This document shows positions 7,351-16,870 of a DNA stretch of 64,000 nt, piece by piece. The notes under the pieces were generated by a model. The model made no database searches and was not told where the DNA came from. It saw nothing but the letters and a program-made list of their open reading frames with translations. Both the position numbers and the translations under genes were made by a program. The number at the start of each line of letters is the position of its first letter. Position 1 is the first letter of the stretch. This DNA is from Edaphobacter flagellatus (GTDB taxonomy: Bacteria; Acidobacteriota; Terriglobia; Terriglobales; Acidobacteriaceae): contig NZ_CP073697.1 of assembly GCF_025264665.1 (NCBI RefSeq), positions 2,728,001-2,792,000 of the forward strand. Direction: 5' to 3'.

Positions 7351-9600
7351 ATGAGGATCGAGTGGAGCGTGAGGTTCGGCGTGGCGCTGATGATGGCGTC
7401 GATGGTGGCGGCAGCACAGGATGTATCTCCTCAGACGCAGCCGGTTCCCGCTCCGGCAGGGCGAACGGCGGAGGCTCCCATTGCCGAACTGGTGCGCCGT
7501 GATCCGAACACACTCGCACTGACGTTGCCTGGCGGCCGTTCGCTGGAGCTGGGCGACTTCGAGTTCGAAGGAGCGCCGGTCCCCACCAGCAAGGTGCACC
7601 TGAAGCTGCTCTCGCCCGGTGTTTACGAGGTGACGAGTGTGGCGTACACCGTAGGTTACTGGCGCGTCCGCATCCATGATGCGGCCAACTACTACGGGCT
7701 GGGCGAGCACTTCAACACGCTGAACCACACGCACACCGTGGTACGGAATGTCTCGACCGACAACAGCCACGCCAAGGGCGGCTCGACGTACAAGCCGATG
7801 CCGTTCTTTATGAGCACCACTGGCTACGGGCTGTGGGTGGACACAACAGCGGATGCGACCTTCGACATGAATGCGTCGAGCGAGCAGGAGGTGGTTGTCG
7901 ATGTGCCTGCGGAAAAACTGCGCGTTGTTCTCTTTGCCGGCCCTGAGTTCCCGAAGATCCTCGATCACTTCACCGCGCTTGCCGGGCGCTCGATGCTGCC
8001 GCCTTACTGGGCGTTCGCGCCGTGGATCGGCCGCGACTACCACCAGAACGACGCACAGGTGAAGGAAGACGTGGACAAGGCCCGCGCGCTAGGAATTCCC
8101 GCAAGCGTCATCCTGATCGATTCGCCGTGGACAACGGCCTACAACAGTTACAAATTCAACCCGAAGCAGTTTGACGATGCTCCGTCGATGGTGAAATACA
8201 TCCACGCCAATGGTTACAAATTGGTGCTGTGGCATACATCGTGGATCAACTCGAAGTCGGACCCGCCGCGCGAGAAAGGCTTCGAGAGCAAGATGGCAGA
8301 GAAGTCGGAGAACTACGACGAGGCAGCAGGCAACGGCTACTTCGTGAAGAACCTCGACGGCAGCCCCTACGTGGGCCGCTGGTGGAAGGGGCAGGGGTCG
8401 CTGATCGACTTCACCAATCCGTCGGCGAAGGCCTGGTGGCAGGGCCAGGTACGGCAGGCGATCCAGGCGGGAGCGGACGGCTTCAAAGACGACGACGCCG
8501 AAGGCAATTTTGTGAATGCTCCGGTGAAGTTCGCCGATGGTACCGACCCGCGGCTGATGCGCAATCGCTATGCCGTGCTCTACAACAACGCGATGGAAGA
8601 GCTGATGCAGAAGGACCTGAAGGGCAACGGCGTGCTTTTCTGCCGTTCGGTCACGCAGGGAGCCAACGGCATCGGCATGTTGTGGGGAGGCGATAACGAG
8701 TCCAGCTTCTCGCCAGAGAATGGCCTGCCGACCGTCGTCATGGCCGGTCTGGGAGCAGGGATGAGCGGCATGCCGCTGTGGACCGCCGATGCAGGTGGCT
8801 ACCTGAAGACGGCCTCGACGCCCGACCCCGTGCTCTTCCAGCGATGGACGGAGTATGCGGCGTTTTCGCCTGCGATGGAGGTGCTCTCGCAGGCCAACGT
8901 TGGGCCGTGGGACTACAAAGAGCAGGCGCTGGCGACGTTCAAAAAGTTTTCGGTGCTGCACATGAGCCTGTTTCCGTATCGTTACGCCGCAGCGCAGGAG
9001 GCAGCAAAGACAGGCATGCCGATCATGCGGGCGTTGGCGCTGCTCTATCAGAACGACCAGCAGGCACGCGAGTCGCGAGACGAATACATGTTCGGGCCTG
9101 ATCTGCTGGTCGCTCCCGTCGTCAGCGAGAACACTCGCCGCACCGTCTACCTGCCCGCGGGTGAGTGGGTGGACTACTGGACCGGCGCCCGTGTTTCTGG
9201 TGGCAGAACGATCCTTGTCGACGCCGCTGTCGACCAGATTCCGGTTTATGCGCGTGCAGGCGCGGTGATCCCGAAGATTCCCGAGGACGTAATGACGCTG
9301 GTGCCGCAGTCGGAGAGCGGCAACAAGGCCGTGAAAGCGATGGATGACCGCCGCGTCTACGAAGTGATCGATGGAGCCAGCGCGCAGATCACGGACTTCG
9401 AGGGAAGAAAGATCGAGCGCGAGGCCTCGTCACTGAAGATTGCAGGCGACGCCGCTGCACATATCATCGTGCGGTTCCGCAATATGCATCCCGCGAGCGC
9501 GACGGTGAACGGCACAGCGGCGAAGATATTGACTGGCGCAGACGGACAGCCCTTTGTGGAGTTCGATCACGCGAAGACGAGCATGATCGCGTGGCAGTAG
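7351..9600 (+). CDS. Secreted glycoside hydrolase family 31 (alpha-glucosidase/alpha-xylosidase type)
   Basis: A 749-residue retaining alpha-glycosidase, probably periplasmic given the leader MRIEWSVRFGVALMMASMVAAAQ. The order is an N-terminal beta-sandwich (about 50-210), a (beta/alpha)8 barrel (about 210-560), and C-terminal beta domains. The barrel shows GADGFKDDDAEG, which corresponds to the nucleophile loop (FKTDFGE in E. coli YicI), and LWGGDNESSF, which matches the acid/base loop (WGGD). WAFAPWIGRDY is the usual substrate-binding start of the barrel. The substrate could be alpha-xylosides or alpha-glucosides; the sequence does not settle it. It stands alone between a terminator and a convergent gene. 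Confidence 0.93.
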   Translation: MRIEWSVRFGVALMMASMVAAAQDVSPQTQPVPAPAGRTAEAPIAELVRRDPNTLALTLPGGRSLELGDFEFEGAPVPTSKVHLKLLSPGVYEVTSVAYTVGYWRVRIHDAANYYGLGEHFNTLNHTHTVVRNVSTDNSHAKGGSTYKPMPFFMSTTGYGLWVDTTADATFDMNASSEQEVVVDVPAEKLRVVLFAGPEFPKILDHFTALAGRSMLPPYWAFAPWIGRDYHQNDAQVKEDVDKARALGIPASVILIDSPWTTAYNSYKFNPKQFDDAPSMVKYIHANGYKLVLWHTSWINSKSDPPREKGFESKMAEKSENYDEAAGNGYFVKNLDGSPYVGRWWKGQGSLIDFTNPSAKAWWQGQVRQAIQAGADGFKDDDAEGNFVNAPVKFADGTDPRLMRNRYAVLYNNAMEELMQKDLKGNGVLFCRSVTQGANGIGMLWGGDNESSFSPENGLPTVVMAGLGAGMSGMPLWTADAGGYLKTASTPDPVLFQRWTEYAAFSPAMEVLSQANVGPWDYKEQALATFKKFSVLHMSLFPYRYAAAQEAAKTGMPIMRALALLYQNDQQARESRDEYMFGPDLLVAPVVSENTRRTVYLPAGEWVDYWTGARVSGGRTILVDAAVDQIPVYARAGAVIPKIPEDVMTLVPQSESGNKAVKAMDDRRVYEVIDGASAQITDFEGRKIEREASSLKIAGDAAAHIIVRFRNMHPASATVNGTAAKILTGADGQPFVEFDHAKTSMIAWQ

Positions 9601-9610
9601 AACGACGTGG

Positions 9611-10039
9611 TTAGCTTCTTGCGACGAGTACGGTACCGCAGTGCGGGCAGAAACCCGCTCCAGGAGAGACCGCACCGCCGCAGGCCGGGCAAGGAAAATT
9701 TGGCTGGACGGTCTGCATATACTGCGGGTTTGTTCCCTGGATGATTTGGCTTGAGATATAAGCAGCCTGCTCGGCGTTGTAAGCGCGCACGCGTCCGGGC
9801 ATAAAAAATGCTTCGATAAAGCCCAGGATGGCTGGTATACCGGTCCAGCAAAAAAGCAGATAGAGGATACCTAACCCATTGCGGCGCAGATAGAAATGAT
9901 GGATACCGAAGCTGCCAAGAAACAGGGCAAGCAGCACGCCCACGACTTCGTCGCGGCTGGCCTGCTCGTACTCGGCATAGAACCAGGCGCGCTGATGCGG
10001 CGTCATGTTCGCGGTATAAAGCGGATCGGTGAAGGCCAT
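9611..10039 (-). CDS. TM2-domain membrane protein with C-terminal zinc ribbon
   Basis: A 142-residue inner-membrane protein. The TM2 domain (about residues 27-90) has two hydrophobic helices separated by the conserved turn GIHHFYLRRNGLGILYLL. The C-terminus is a zinc ribbon with two CxxC knuckles (CPACGGAVSPGAGFCPHCG, about 117-135). The ATG at 10039 is preferred to an upstream in-frame start. It converges on the GH31 gene with 10 bp between stops. TM2 proteins have no general assigned function; the zinc ribbon suggests a binding or sensing role (inference). Confidence 0.88.
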   Translation of the reverse strand: MAFTDPLYTANMTPHQRAWFYAEYEQASRDEVVGVLLALFLGSFGIHHFYLRRNGLGILYLLFCWTGIPAILGFIEAFFMPGRVRAYNAEQAAYISSQIIQGTNPQYMQTVQPNFPCPACGGAVSPGAGFCPHCGTVLVARS

Positions 10040-10327
10040 CTTTCGTTTGCTCCGTGCCAGCGACAAAACTTTCTATCAAAGATCCATACGCGGTACCGCC
10101 CGAAACGGTTCCCAAATAGCTGAATTTACCGGTAACGATCTGTTAGACCCAGGTCGTCGAATAAAGACGTCATCGGTCGTAATGTTTATTACGTTAATTC
10201 TGCGCGTGGCTTCGCTGTTTATTTACAGCCCTGGCAGAAACGGAGTAACGTCGTCGCTACAAATATGGCCACGCAGAGGCAACGCTTCTGCTGTCGCGGC
10301 GCCTCTGATGCCATACAGGGAGGTTCT

Positions 10328-10537
10328 ATGCAGGCGATTCATACAGGGCAATGCGGTCTGTGTTCTCACTTTGGTGAGAGCCATCCCCACGAAAAGGCGC
10401 TGGTGACGATCATGACCAGCAAGAAGGCAGACGCCGAGATGCTGGACGAGTGCGGCCATCCCAAGTTCGCCATGCTTCACCTTAAAGTGACGCCCATCAG
10501 CGGTTGCGACGGGTTCACTCCTGCGGCTCGGGCGTAG
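10328..10537 (+). CDS. Small cysteine-containing conserved hypothetical protein
   Basis: A 69-residue soluble protein starting at the ATG at 10328 behind a good ribosome site (GGGAGG, 6 bp away). It contains QCGLCSHFGESHPH near the start and LDECGHPKFAMLHLKVTPISG further on, giving four Cys and several His that could bind metal. No function is known to me. The frame continues upstream, but that part lacks coding character. It converges with the GT2 gene, leaving only 2 bp between the two stops. Confidence 0.75.
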   Translation: MQAIHTGQCGLCSHFGESHPHEKALVTIMTSKKADAEMLDECGHPKFAMLHLKVTPISGCDGFTPAARA

Positions 10538-10539
10538 AT

Positions 10540-11691
10540 TCAGCGGCGCTTCATTCCCAGCAGGCTGAGGAAGAAGCTGCCGAAGATGGCTTCGACGCCA
10601 AGCATGATGCATGTGGCGGAGGGCAATGTAAGGCGCAGCATGCGCTGCGGCGACAGGTCGCCATATCCAGCCAGGTGCCACAGGTGGACTGCGTATCCAA
10701 ACAGACCTGCTCCGAGAAGGAGCAGGAAACAGCCGAAGACAAGGCCTGTCTCGAGCGTGATGTATTGGAAGATGCGCTCATAGCGCGGCTCTATCGGCAG
10801 AAAGCCCTCCTGTGTGCCGAAGACCTTCGCACTGACGGCGAAGACTGAGATATGCGCTCCGATGATGACGAGAAAGAGTGCGTACGTAAGCGTATCGACA
10901 TCGAAGGTTCTGCCGCCCAGCGTCTGCGGCCCCTGAATCAGCCAGAGCGATAGAACAAGGCCAACGCAGAAGCTGAGGATGCCCGGATACAGGAAGAGCC
11001 AGCGCGGGCTATAGAGCAGAAGAAAGCGCAGGTGCCTCCAGCCGTCACGCCACGTACGCAGGTGCGGCGCACGGCTGCGTCCGTCAGGCGAGAGCGTCGT
11101 CGGGACTTCGGCGATCTTCAATCCGGCCAGCGACGAACGAACGACCATCTCGCTGGCATACTCCATCCCCGTCGTGTGTAGGTCGAGGCCCAGGATCGCG
11201 TCGCGGCGCATGGCCCGTATGCCGCAGTGGAAGTCGCCGACAGGAATGTCGAAGAAAAGCCGGCCGATAAAGCTGAGCACCGGATTGCCGAGATATTTAT
11301 GCAGCGGAGGCATGGCCCCGGGTTTGATCTCTCCCTTGAAGCGATTGCCCATTACCAAATCATTGCCCTGATCCAGCTTTTCGAGGAAGCGCGGCAAATG
11401 TCCGAAGTCATAGCTGGCGTCGGCGTCGGCCATCAGCACATACTTGCCGTGTGCGGCCATAATGCCATGCATCAACGCTGCGCCGTAGCCGCGAATGGGA
11501 ACGTCGACGACGCGTGCGCCCTCTTCCACGGCGATCTTCTGCGAACCGTCGGTCGAACCGTTATCTGCGATCAATACCTCGCCATCAACGTTGTTATCGC
11601 GCAGCGCAGCAACCGCCTGGCGAACGCAGTAGGCCAGCGTCTCAGCCTCGTTCAGGCAGGGCATCAGGATGGTGACAGTAAGTTCGTTCAT
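10540..11691 (-). CDS. Family 2 glycosyltransferase with C-terminal membrane helices (DPMS/DPG-synthase type)
   Basis: A 383-residue inner-membrane enzyme that probably transfers a sugar from a nucleotide donor to a polyprenyl phosphate. The GT-A domain (residues 1-230) starts with TILMPCLNEAETL, has the metal-binding DxD-like MADADASYDF, and keeps GDFHCGIRAMRRDA as the acceptor-loop region. Four hydrophobic helices follow (about 235-383). The ATG at 11691 is preferred over a GTG three codons earlier. It lies 55 bp downstream of an ArnT-like transferase on the same strand. Such pairs commonly make a lipid-linked sugar and then transfer it, so a joint envelope-glycosylation role is likely. Confidence 0.88.
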   Translation of the reverse strand: MNELTVTILMPCLNEAETLAYCVRQAVAALRDNNVDGEVLIADNGSTDGSQKIAVEEGARVVDVPIRGYGAALMHGIMAAHGKYVLMADADASYDFGHLPRFLEKLDQGNDLVMGNRFKGEIKPGAMPPLHKYLGNPVLSFIGRLFFDIPVGDFHCGIRAMRRDAILGLDLHTTGMEYASEMVVRSSLAGLKIAEVPTTLSPDGRSRAPHLRTWRDGWRHLRFLLLYSPRWLFLYPGILSFCVGLVLSLWLIQGPQTLGGRTFDVDTLTYALFLVIIGAHISVFAVSAKVFGTQEGFLPIEPRYERIFQYITLETGLVFGCFLLLLGAGLFGYAVHLWHLAGYGDLSPQRMLRLTLPSATCIMLGVEAIFGSFFLSLLGMKRR

Positions 11692-11746
11692 ACGTGGCAC
11701 TGCAATACGTCAGAAGCGTTGCGAATTGAATGCATGGGGAGTGTAT

Positions 11747-13621
11747 TCATGGCTTGGGTAAGGTCGCCTTTTCCATTGGTACAGCTGCAGGAGCAGGATT
11801 CAGCAGGAGAGCATAGAAGTCTGTATCGCCCAGCGAGACCCAACCTGCGGTTGCCGGATCGGTTTCTCTCATCTGAACGGGATCGAAATAGCCGACGAGG
11901 ATGCGTGCGCCATCTCGCTGCGCCGCTTCAATGGCTTCTTTCATATGAGGAGCAGTCCGCGGTGCATAAAGATGCGGTGTGGGGAAATCGATCTCAGACT
12001 GGATGCGGACGCCAGCCAGCCGCGCCCAGTAATGGGTATGGAGGCAGGCGTGAACACCTGCGCAGGCGACGGTATCTCCAGGTCCGACTCCAAGTTGATT
12101 GATAGCTCTAGCTGCCTGAAATATCTCCGGGTCATACCAGCTTGCCGGAAGCCCGCTTGAGCTCTCGTCACGACGCAGTTCGGCGACGCGGCGGACAGAC
12201 TCGCCCAGAGATAGAAAAGCCAGCAGGAGGATCAGGGCAGATGAAACGGAGATAGCCGCTGCTTCGCGGGTCGAACGCAACGACGCAAACAGCGTAAGGA
12301 GGATGGCGAGGTATCCGACCGTGACGTAGCGCTCTTCCACATTCACCATGCCGTAGATTGCGAAGATCGCAATGCCGAGCAACAGCGGGATCACCCAGAA
12401 GCCATTCCCTGCTAGGCGGCGGCAGAGATCGGGACGCGCACCCAGCAGCAGCAACAGACCGAAGAGCAACCACCCTTCGGGATGATTCAGCAGATAGCGG
12501 ACGATGAGCACGGCCTCGCGCGCCCAGGTGCGAAGCTGCCCTTTGATGTTCATGTGCGGCTTGATGCTGTCGTTCCAATATGTTGCGTCGAACCAGGCGG
12601 GATAGGTGCCGTAGGGAAACTCTTTATAGCTGACGACCAGTGGCGACGTGTAGATGACCTTCTCAGGATGAAGGAGGTGGACGTCGGAGGTGCCGTAGAG
12701 CTGCGGTGTGCCGTTCTGCAGGTGCATCTTCTCGGTGCCCGCAACATACCAGGCATAGTTCAGACTGCCGGAGTCACCGAAGTCCAGGCGGTGCTTTTGT
12801 TTGGAGAGCGCAGCGATGTAGGGTCCAGCGACAAGAGCGAAACATGTTAACCCAATCGCCGCCTTGATAAAGACACGGCCGAGCGATTGACGCTGCCACA
12901 GCCACGAGAAGAGTGCCAGCAATGCGACGGAGATCAATGTAACTGGGAATGCAAAGGACTTGGTGAGGAAGGCCAGTCCGAACGAGGCCCCCATAAGGGC
13001 TACATAATGCAGCCTGCCTGTCGCAAGGTTCGTAAGAAGAGCGGCGAATCCAAAGAGCAGCAGCGCCTGCAGCAATGCGTCAGGACGTACCTTACCGATA
13101 GAAAGCTCGCGCTGCGAGGCGATCACCAGCAAAGCGAGTCCGAGGTAGCGTAGCGGATAGCGGCCCAGCAGAAAGGGCGAGGACGGAGTATCGCCCGCAA
13201 GCGTAGCGCGAGAGTCACGCAGTCGGATGATGGCATCCGTAAACGCGACGACGGCTATCATCTCCAGCAGGAAGATGGCGAAGTTCACCATGTAGTACGC
13301 AGGCAGCTCGGTATAACGCGTTGAGTGAAAGAGGCTGTGACCCAGAGCAAGCGCGGCTGGATAGAGCGGATGCCAGTATCCGTTGACGATGCCGGCCCAC
13401 TGGTGCGAGCGGATCAGGTCGCCGATATCCATATAGGACACCGCGTCGCCATCAATCTGATAAGGGTCAAAGCGTGCGTAGCCGAAGGCGGCCAGGATAA
13501 CCAGCAAACAATAGACAGGCCATAGCCGACGCAGCCATGCTTCTGCGTGCCAGCGTTGGAGCGAGCAGGTCTCCAGCGGAGTTGGCGTCATCTTCCGGTA
13601 AGGTCCTTTTGCCTCCATCAT
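11747..13621 (-). CDS. ArnT/PMT-like membrane glycosyltransferase
   Basis: An integral membrane protein of about 624 residues with roughly ten hydrophobic helices. The N-terminal loop has GYARFDPYQIDGDAVSYMDIGDLI, which fits the acidic first periplasmic loop of GT-C (family 39/83) enzymes that use polyprenyl-phosphate sugars. A soluble C-terminal segment (about 480-624) follows the helices. The start is uncertain: ATGs at 13675, 13621 and 13591 are all in frame and none has a clear ribosome site. It is transcribed divergently from the DUF3142 gene and precedes a GT2 gene, its probable sugar-donor partner. The acceptor is unknown. Confidence 0.8.
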   Translation of the reverse strand: MMEAKGPYRKMTPTPLETCSLQRWHAEAWLRRLWPVYCLLVILAAFGYARFDPYQIDGDAVSYMDIGDLIRSHQWAGIVNGYWHPLYPAALALGHSLFHSTRYTELPAYYMVNFAIFLLEMIAVVAFTDAIIRLRDSRATLAGDTPSSPFLLGRYPLRYLGLALLVIASQRELSIGKVRPDALLQALLLFGFAALLTNLATGRLHYVALMGASFGLAFLTKSFAFPVTLISVALLALFSWLWQRQSLGRVFIKAAIGLTCFALVAGPYIAALSKQKHRLDFGDSGSLNYAWYVAGTEKMHLQNGTPQLYGTSDVHLLHPEKVIYTSPLVVSYKEFPYGTYPAWFDATYWNDSIKPHMNIKGQLRTWAREAVLIVRYLLNHPEGWLLFGLLLLLGARPDLCRRLAGNGFWVIPLLLGIAIFAIYGMVNVEERYVTVGYLAILLTLFASLRSTREAAAISVSSALILLLAFLSLGESVRRVAELRRDESSSGLPASWYDPEIFQAARAINQLGVGPGDTVACAGVHACLHTHYWARLAGVRIQSEIDFPTPHLYAPRTAPHMKEAIEAAQRDGARILVGYFDPVQMRETDPATAGWVSLGDTDFYALLLNPAPAAVPMEKATLPKP

Positions 13622-13748
13622 CGCAGATGCGTTTGTACTTGGCGATACATATTGCGGTTCATCAAAAATATGCATCGATCTTGTAAAGATAGGCGACGGT
13701 AGGAATGCAACTTGACCTTTCCATGTGCATGCCGCATTGTTGGTTTCG

Positions 13749-14543
13749 ATGCGACTGCATCTGAAGCGATGGACAAGTTGTGCCCTGCTGACGGCAGGGC
13801 TATGTGCGCTGAAGAGCGCGGCGACTCCAGGCGTGTCTGCTGTGGCGACCTCACGCATGCGACAGCTTCCCCGTCTGACGGTTTGGGCATGGGAGAGGCG
13901 TGAAGACCTGCGCGCCATCGATCCTCGTTCGACAGCCATCGCCTATCTGACAAAAACGGTCGTCCTCGATGCGCATGGCCTTGCTGTGACTCCACGGCAT
14001 CAGGGCTTATTACTTCCTGCAGCAGAGGAATTGGTGCGGATTCCGGTCGTTCGTATTGAGACGGGTGAAGGAGCGGAGCTGACAGATGCTACCGCCGAAT
14101 TAGCGGCCGCGGCGATTGTGGAAGCTGTTTCGCAAAGCAGTGCTGCATTGCAGATTGATTTCGATGCGAAAGCCTCCGAGAGAGTGTGGTATCGCAGTGT
14201 GCTCGCTCGCGTGCGCTTGAAGCTGCCGGCGAAGATGCCGCTTTCGATGACGGCGCTTGCCTCGTGGTGCAGCTACGACAACGCGTGGCTGCATGATCTG
14301 CCGGTGGACGAGGCGGTGCCGATGCTCTTCCGCATGGAGCCGGACCGGCGTCAGTTTGCTCCGAATCAGCTGCGTGACGTCGCAAGAGAGTTTCTTCTTC
14401 GCGAGCCGAAGTGTATGGATGCGGTTGGCATCTCGACGCGCGAAGCGTGGCCGCGCGAGCTGGCAAGGCGAAGAGTGTATGTGTTTGCAGACAGAGGCTG
14501 GCAGCGTGACGGCCTCGAGGAGACGGTGAGAGAGCTATGGTGA
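13749..14543 (+). CDS. DUF3142 domain protein, probably exported
   Basis: A 264-residue protein recognised by the DUF3142 opening LPRLTVWAWERREDLRAIDP, followed by IAYLTKTVVL and the VVRIETGEG strand. A hydrophobic leader (MRLHLKRWTSCALLTAGLCALKS) suggests export. The fold is thought to resemble a TIM barrel (inference); no enzymatic activity is established for the family. The start is uncertain between the ATG at 13749 and a GTG at 13725. Its stop overlaps the next gene by 7 bp, implying translational coupling to a large lipoprotein. Confidence 0.8.
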   Translation: MRLHLKRWTSCALLTAGLCALKSAATPGVSAVATSRMRQLPRLTVWAWERREDLRAIDPRSTAIAYLTKTVVLDAHGLAVTPRHQGLLLPAAEELVRIPVVRIETGEGAELTDATAELAAAAIVEAVSQSSAALQIDFDAKASERVWYRSVLARVRLKLPAKMPLSMTALASWCSYDNAWLHDLPVDEAVPMLFRMEPDRRQFAPNQLRDVAREFLLREPKCMDAVGISTREAWPRELARRRVYVFADRGWQRDGLEETVRELW

Positions 14544-16795
14544 AGGCATTGCGAGCGAAGAGCATAGGGACACTGGCCGGAGCGGCGGCGCTGGCAGCGG
14601 CCGTGCCGCTATTAATTGTTGTGGCATGTGGGCCGGACTTTGAGCCGGAGGTCTTCGTCCCACCTGTGCATCCAGAGAGCACAGCGGCATTTGCGTCGGG
14701 CAGGCTTGGCGTGCTGCAGCCGGGATACGCTCGCATCGATCAGGTCGTCGCGTACCGCTATCTGATCGGTGGCAAGCTGAGCGATGCAGAGAAAGCAGTT
14801 TATGTCGGTCTTCCTGCCGTGAGTTACAACGAACCGACCTGGCAGGCGCGGCACGATGCCGAAGAGGCAGCAAAGCCGATGAATCAGTGGCGCGCCGCAC
14901 GTGCAGCTGTGTTGAAGGTAGACGTGAAGACAACACCCGAGATTGCGCAGGAGAAGGCGCTCGAAACCCAGCGCAATGGATACGTTCAGACCACCGATTT
15001 ACTGAACTGTCCCGACGATGCTTTTGTCGCTGCGAAAGCGGCGCTGGCCTCGCGCACGAAACAGTGGGGTGCCGGCAGCGCCGATCTTGCCGACTGGTTG
15101 CGTGGGCAGGATGCCGTCTTCTCAAACTGTTCCAAGGCCGGCGAGACGCCTCAGCCTGCACCTGCCAATGCCAGCGCGTTGTTGAAGATGGATCGCGAAT
15201 ACCAGCTTGCCGCCGCGAAGTTTTACGCCGGTGACTATGACGGCGCTATCGCCGCATTCGAAGCCGTGGGTAAAGATACCAACTCGCCGTGGAGCCCATG
15301 GGGAGAGTATTTGGCCGCGCGCTCTGAGGTACGCAAGGCGGCGATGGCAAAGCCCCAGGCGGAATGGGGTGAGCAGTCCCAGTTCGATCCGGAGCTGTTA
15401 CGCAAAGCGCAGGCCCGTCTTGGAAAGGTGGCCGCTAACGGCGATGCGCGCATGAAGCACGCCGCGCAGGCAGAACTTGGATTTATTGAGGTACGGCTCG
15501 ATCCGGCCAGGCGGCTTGACGATTCGGCCAATGCACTCGCCGGGCCCGCTTCTGACGCCGACTTCGCGCAGCATCTGGGAGACCTGCTCTTTCTAACCGG
15601 GCACAACGTTACTGGTGATGCCGATCTGCTGCGTTGGATAGGCCACAGCGGAGCCAAAGTAGATGCAGCCGCAGAGTGGAGATCCAGGCGCACCATGCCG
15701 TGGCTGGTTGCGGCGCTGATGGCAGCAAAGACCGGCGATGGAGCGAATGCCGATCTGCTGAATGCCGCGGCGAAGGTCCCGGCGAGTTCTCCATCGTATG
15801 TGACAGTGAGCTACGAGCGAGCGCGTCTCATGCTGGCTTCGAACGATCCGGCGAGTGCGCGCAAGCTGACGACGAGCGTGCTGTCCGGGCTTAGCGGCGA
15901 AGGCACGGACTCTGCACGCAACGCCCTGCTTGGCCTGCGCATACAGACAGCGACCAGCTATGCGGAATTTCTGGCTGACGCACCGCGCACGACAATCGCT
16001 ACGGATGGAGGCATGTCGCAGTCTGCCGGGAATGCGCTCTGTGGCAGCACGCAGAAGGCTCCGGGTTGCGTAGAGAAGATTCCCGCGTTGCAGTTCGACT
16101 GGGATACGATTGAGGCGTTCAATCGGCAGCTTCCGCTGGCTCGCTGGGTCGAGGCGACGAAGGCGGAGGAGCTTCCTGCGCATCTCCGCGAGGCGATTGC
16201 CATGGCTGCGTGGTTGCGCGCGCTGGGCCTCAACGACGAGGCTACCCTGAAAGCAACGGTGTCGATGTTGCCGGAGCCGCTGCAGAAGTCCGTGGGCGAC
16301 ACAGGCTTTCCCACAACGCTGGCGCTGCTGCGTAATCCAGGTGTGCGGCCGTTTCTTGAGCAGGGCGTGCAGCGCTCGGTCAGCTTCCGCACGCTCGATA
16401 GCTTCCGCGATAACTGGTGGTGCTCGAAGTGGGGCGACGGACCGACCGAATACAACTCCGCAAGCGATAAACCCAAGGTGATTGCAATGCCGATGAGCTT
16501 CCTTCCTGCCACGGAGAAGACGGCTGCGGCCGATGAGACGAAGCGACTGAATGCTCTTCCGTTCGGCGTCGTGTGGGTCGGCCGCCGCGCGATCGATTAT
16601 GTGAAGGCGCATCCTGACGACAAGGACGCTGCCGAAGCATTGGCGCTTACCGTAAGAGCGACGCGCTACGGATGCTACATCGCGCCCGAAGCTGCCGGAG
16701 CGGAGCAAAAGGCAGTGAGCAAAGAGGCCTTCACGATATTGCATAAGCAGTATCCGAAGTCGCCGTGGACCGCGAAGACGCCGTACTTCTACTAG
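14537..16795 (+). CDS. Large predicted lipoprotein of unknown function, coupled to the DUF3142 gene
   Basis: A 752-residue protein with a hydrophobic leader ending in a lipobox-like site (PLLIVVAC-GPDF, Cys about residue 32), so it is probably membrane-anchored outside the cytoplasm. The rest is largely alpha-helical and alanine-rich. It contains a repeat-like stretch (REYQLAAAKFYAGDYDGAIAAFEAVGKD, then further helix pairs) reminiscent of tetratricopeptide folds around residues 215-450. Several Cys pairs could form disulfides. The start overlaps the DUF3142 stop. I do not recognise a named family. A role as a binding partner of the DUF3142 protein is inference from the overlap. Confidence 0.8.
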   Translation: MVKALRAKSIGTLAGAAALAAAVPLLIVVACGPDFEPEVFVPPVHPESTAAFASGRLGVLQPGYARIDQVVAYRYLIGGKLSDAEKAVYVGLPAVSYNEPTWQARHDAEEAAKPMNQWRAARAAVLKVDVKTTPEIAQEKALETQRNGYVQTTDLLNCPDDAFVAAKAALASRTKQWGAGSADLADWLRGQDAVFSNCSKAGETPQPAPANASALLKMDREYQLAAAKFYAGDYDGAIAAFEAVGKDTNSPWSPWGEYLAARSEVRKAAMAKPQAEWGEQSQFDPELLRKAQARLGKVAANGDARMKHAAQAELGFIEVRLDPARRLDDSANALAGPASDADFAQHLGDLLFLTGHNVTGDADLLRWIGHSGAKVDAAAEWRSRRTMPWLVAALMAAKTGDGANADLLNAAAKVPASSPSYVTVSYERARLMLASNDPASARKLTTSVLSGLSGEGTDSARNALLGLRIQTATSYAEFLADAPRTTIATDGGMSQSAGNALCGSTQKAPGCVEKIPALQFDWDTIEAFNRQLPLARWVEATKAEELPAHLREAIAMAAWLRALGLNDEATLKATVSMLPEPLQKSVGDTGFPTTLALLRNPGVRPFLEQGVQRSVSFRTLDSFRDNWWCSKWGDGPTEYNSASDKPKVIAMPMSFLPATEKTAAADETKRLNALPFGVVWVGRRAIDYVKAHPDDKDAAEALALTVRATRYGCYIAPEAAGAEQKAVSKEAFTILHKQYPKSPWTAKTPYFY

Positions 16796-16870
16796 GTTTC
16801 TCCTGAGGAGGTTGAGAGCACTCGTGCGACATACGGGTTCGCCGTAAGTGTCGTATGCTGGTGGGCATCG

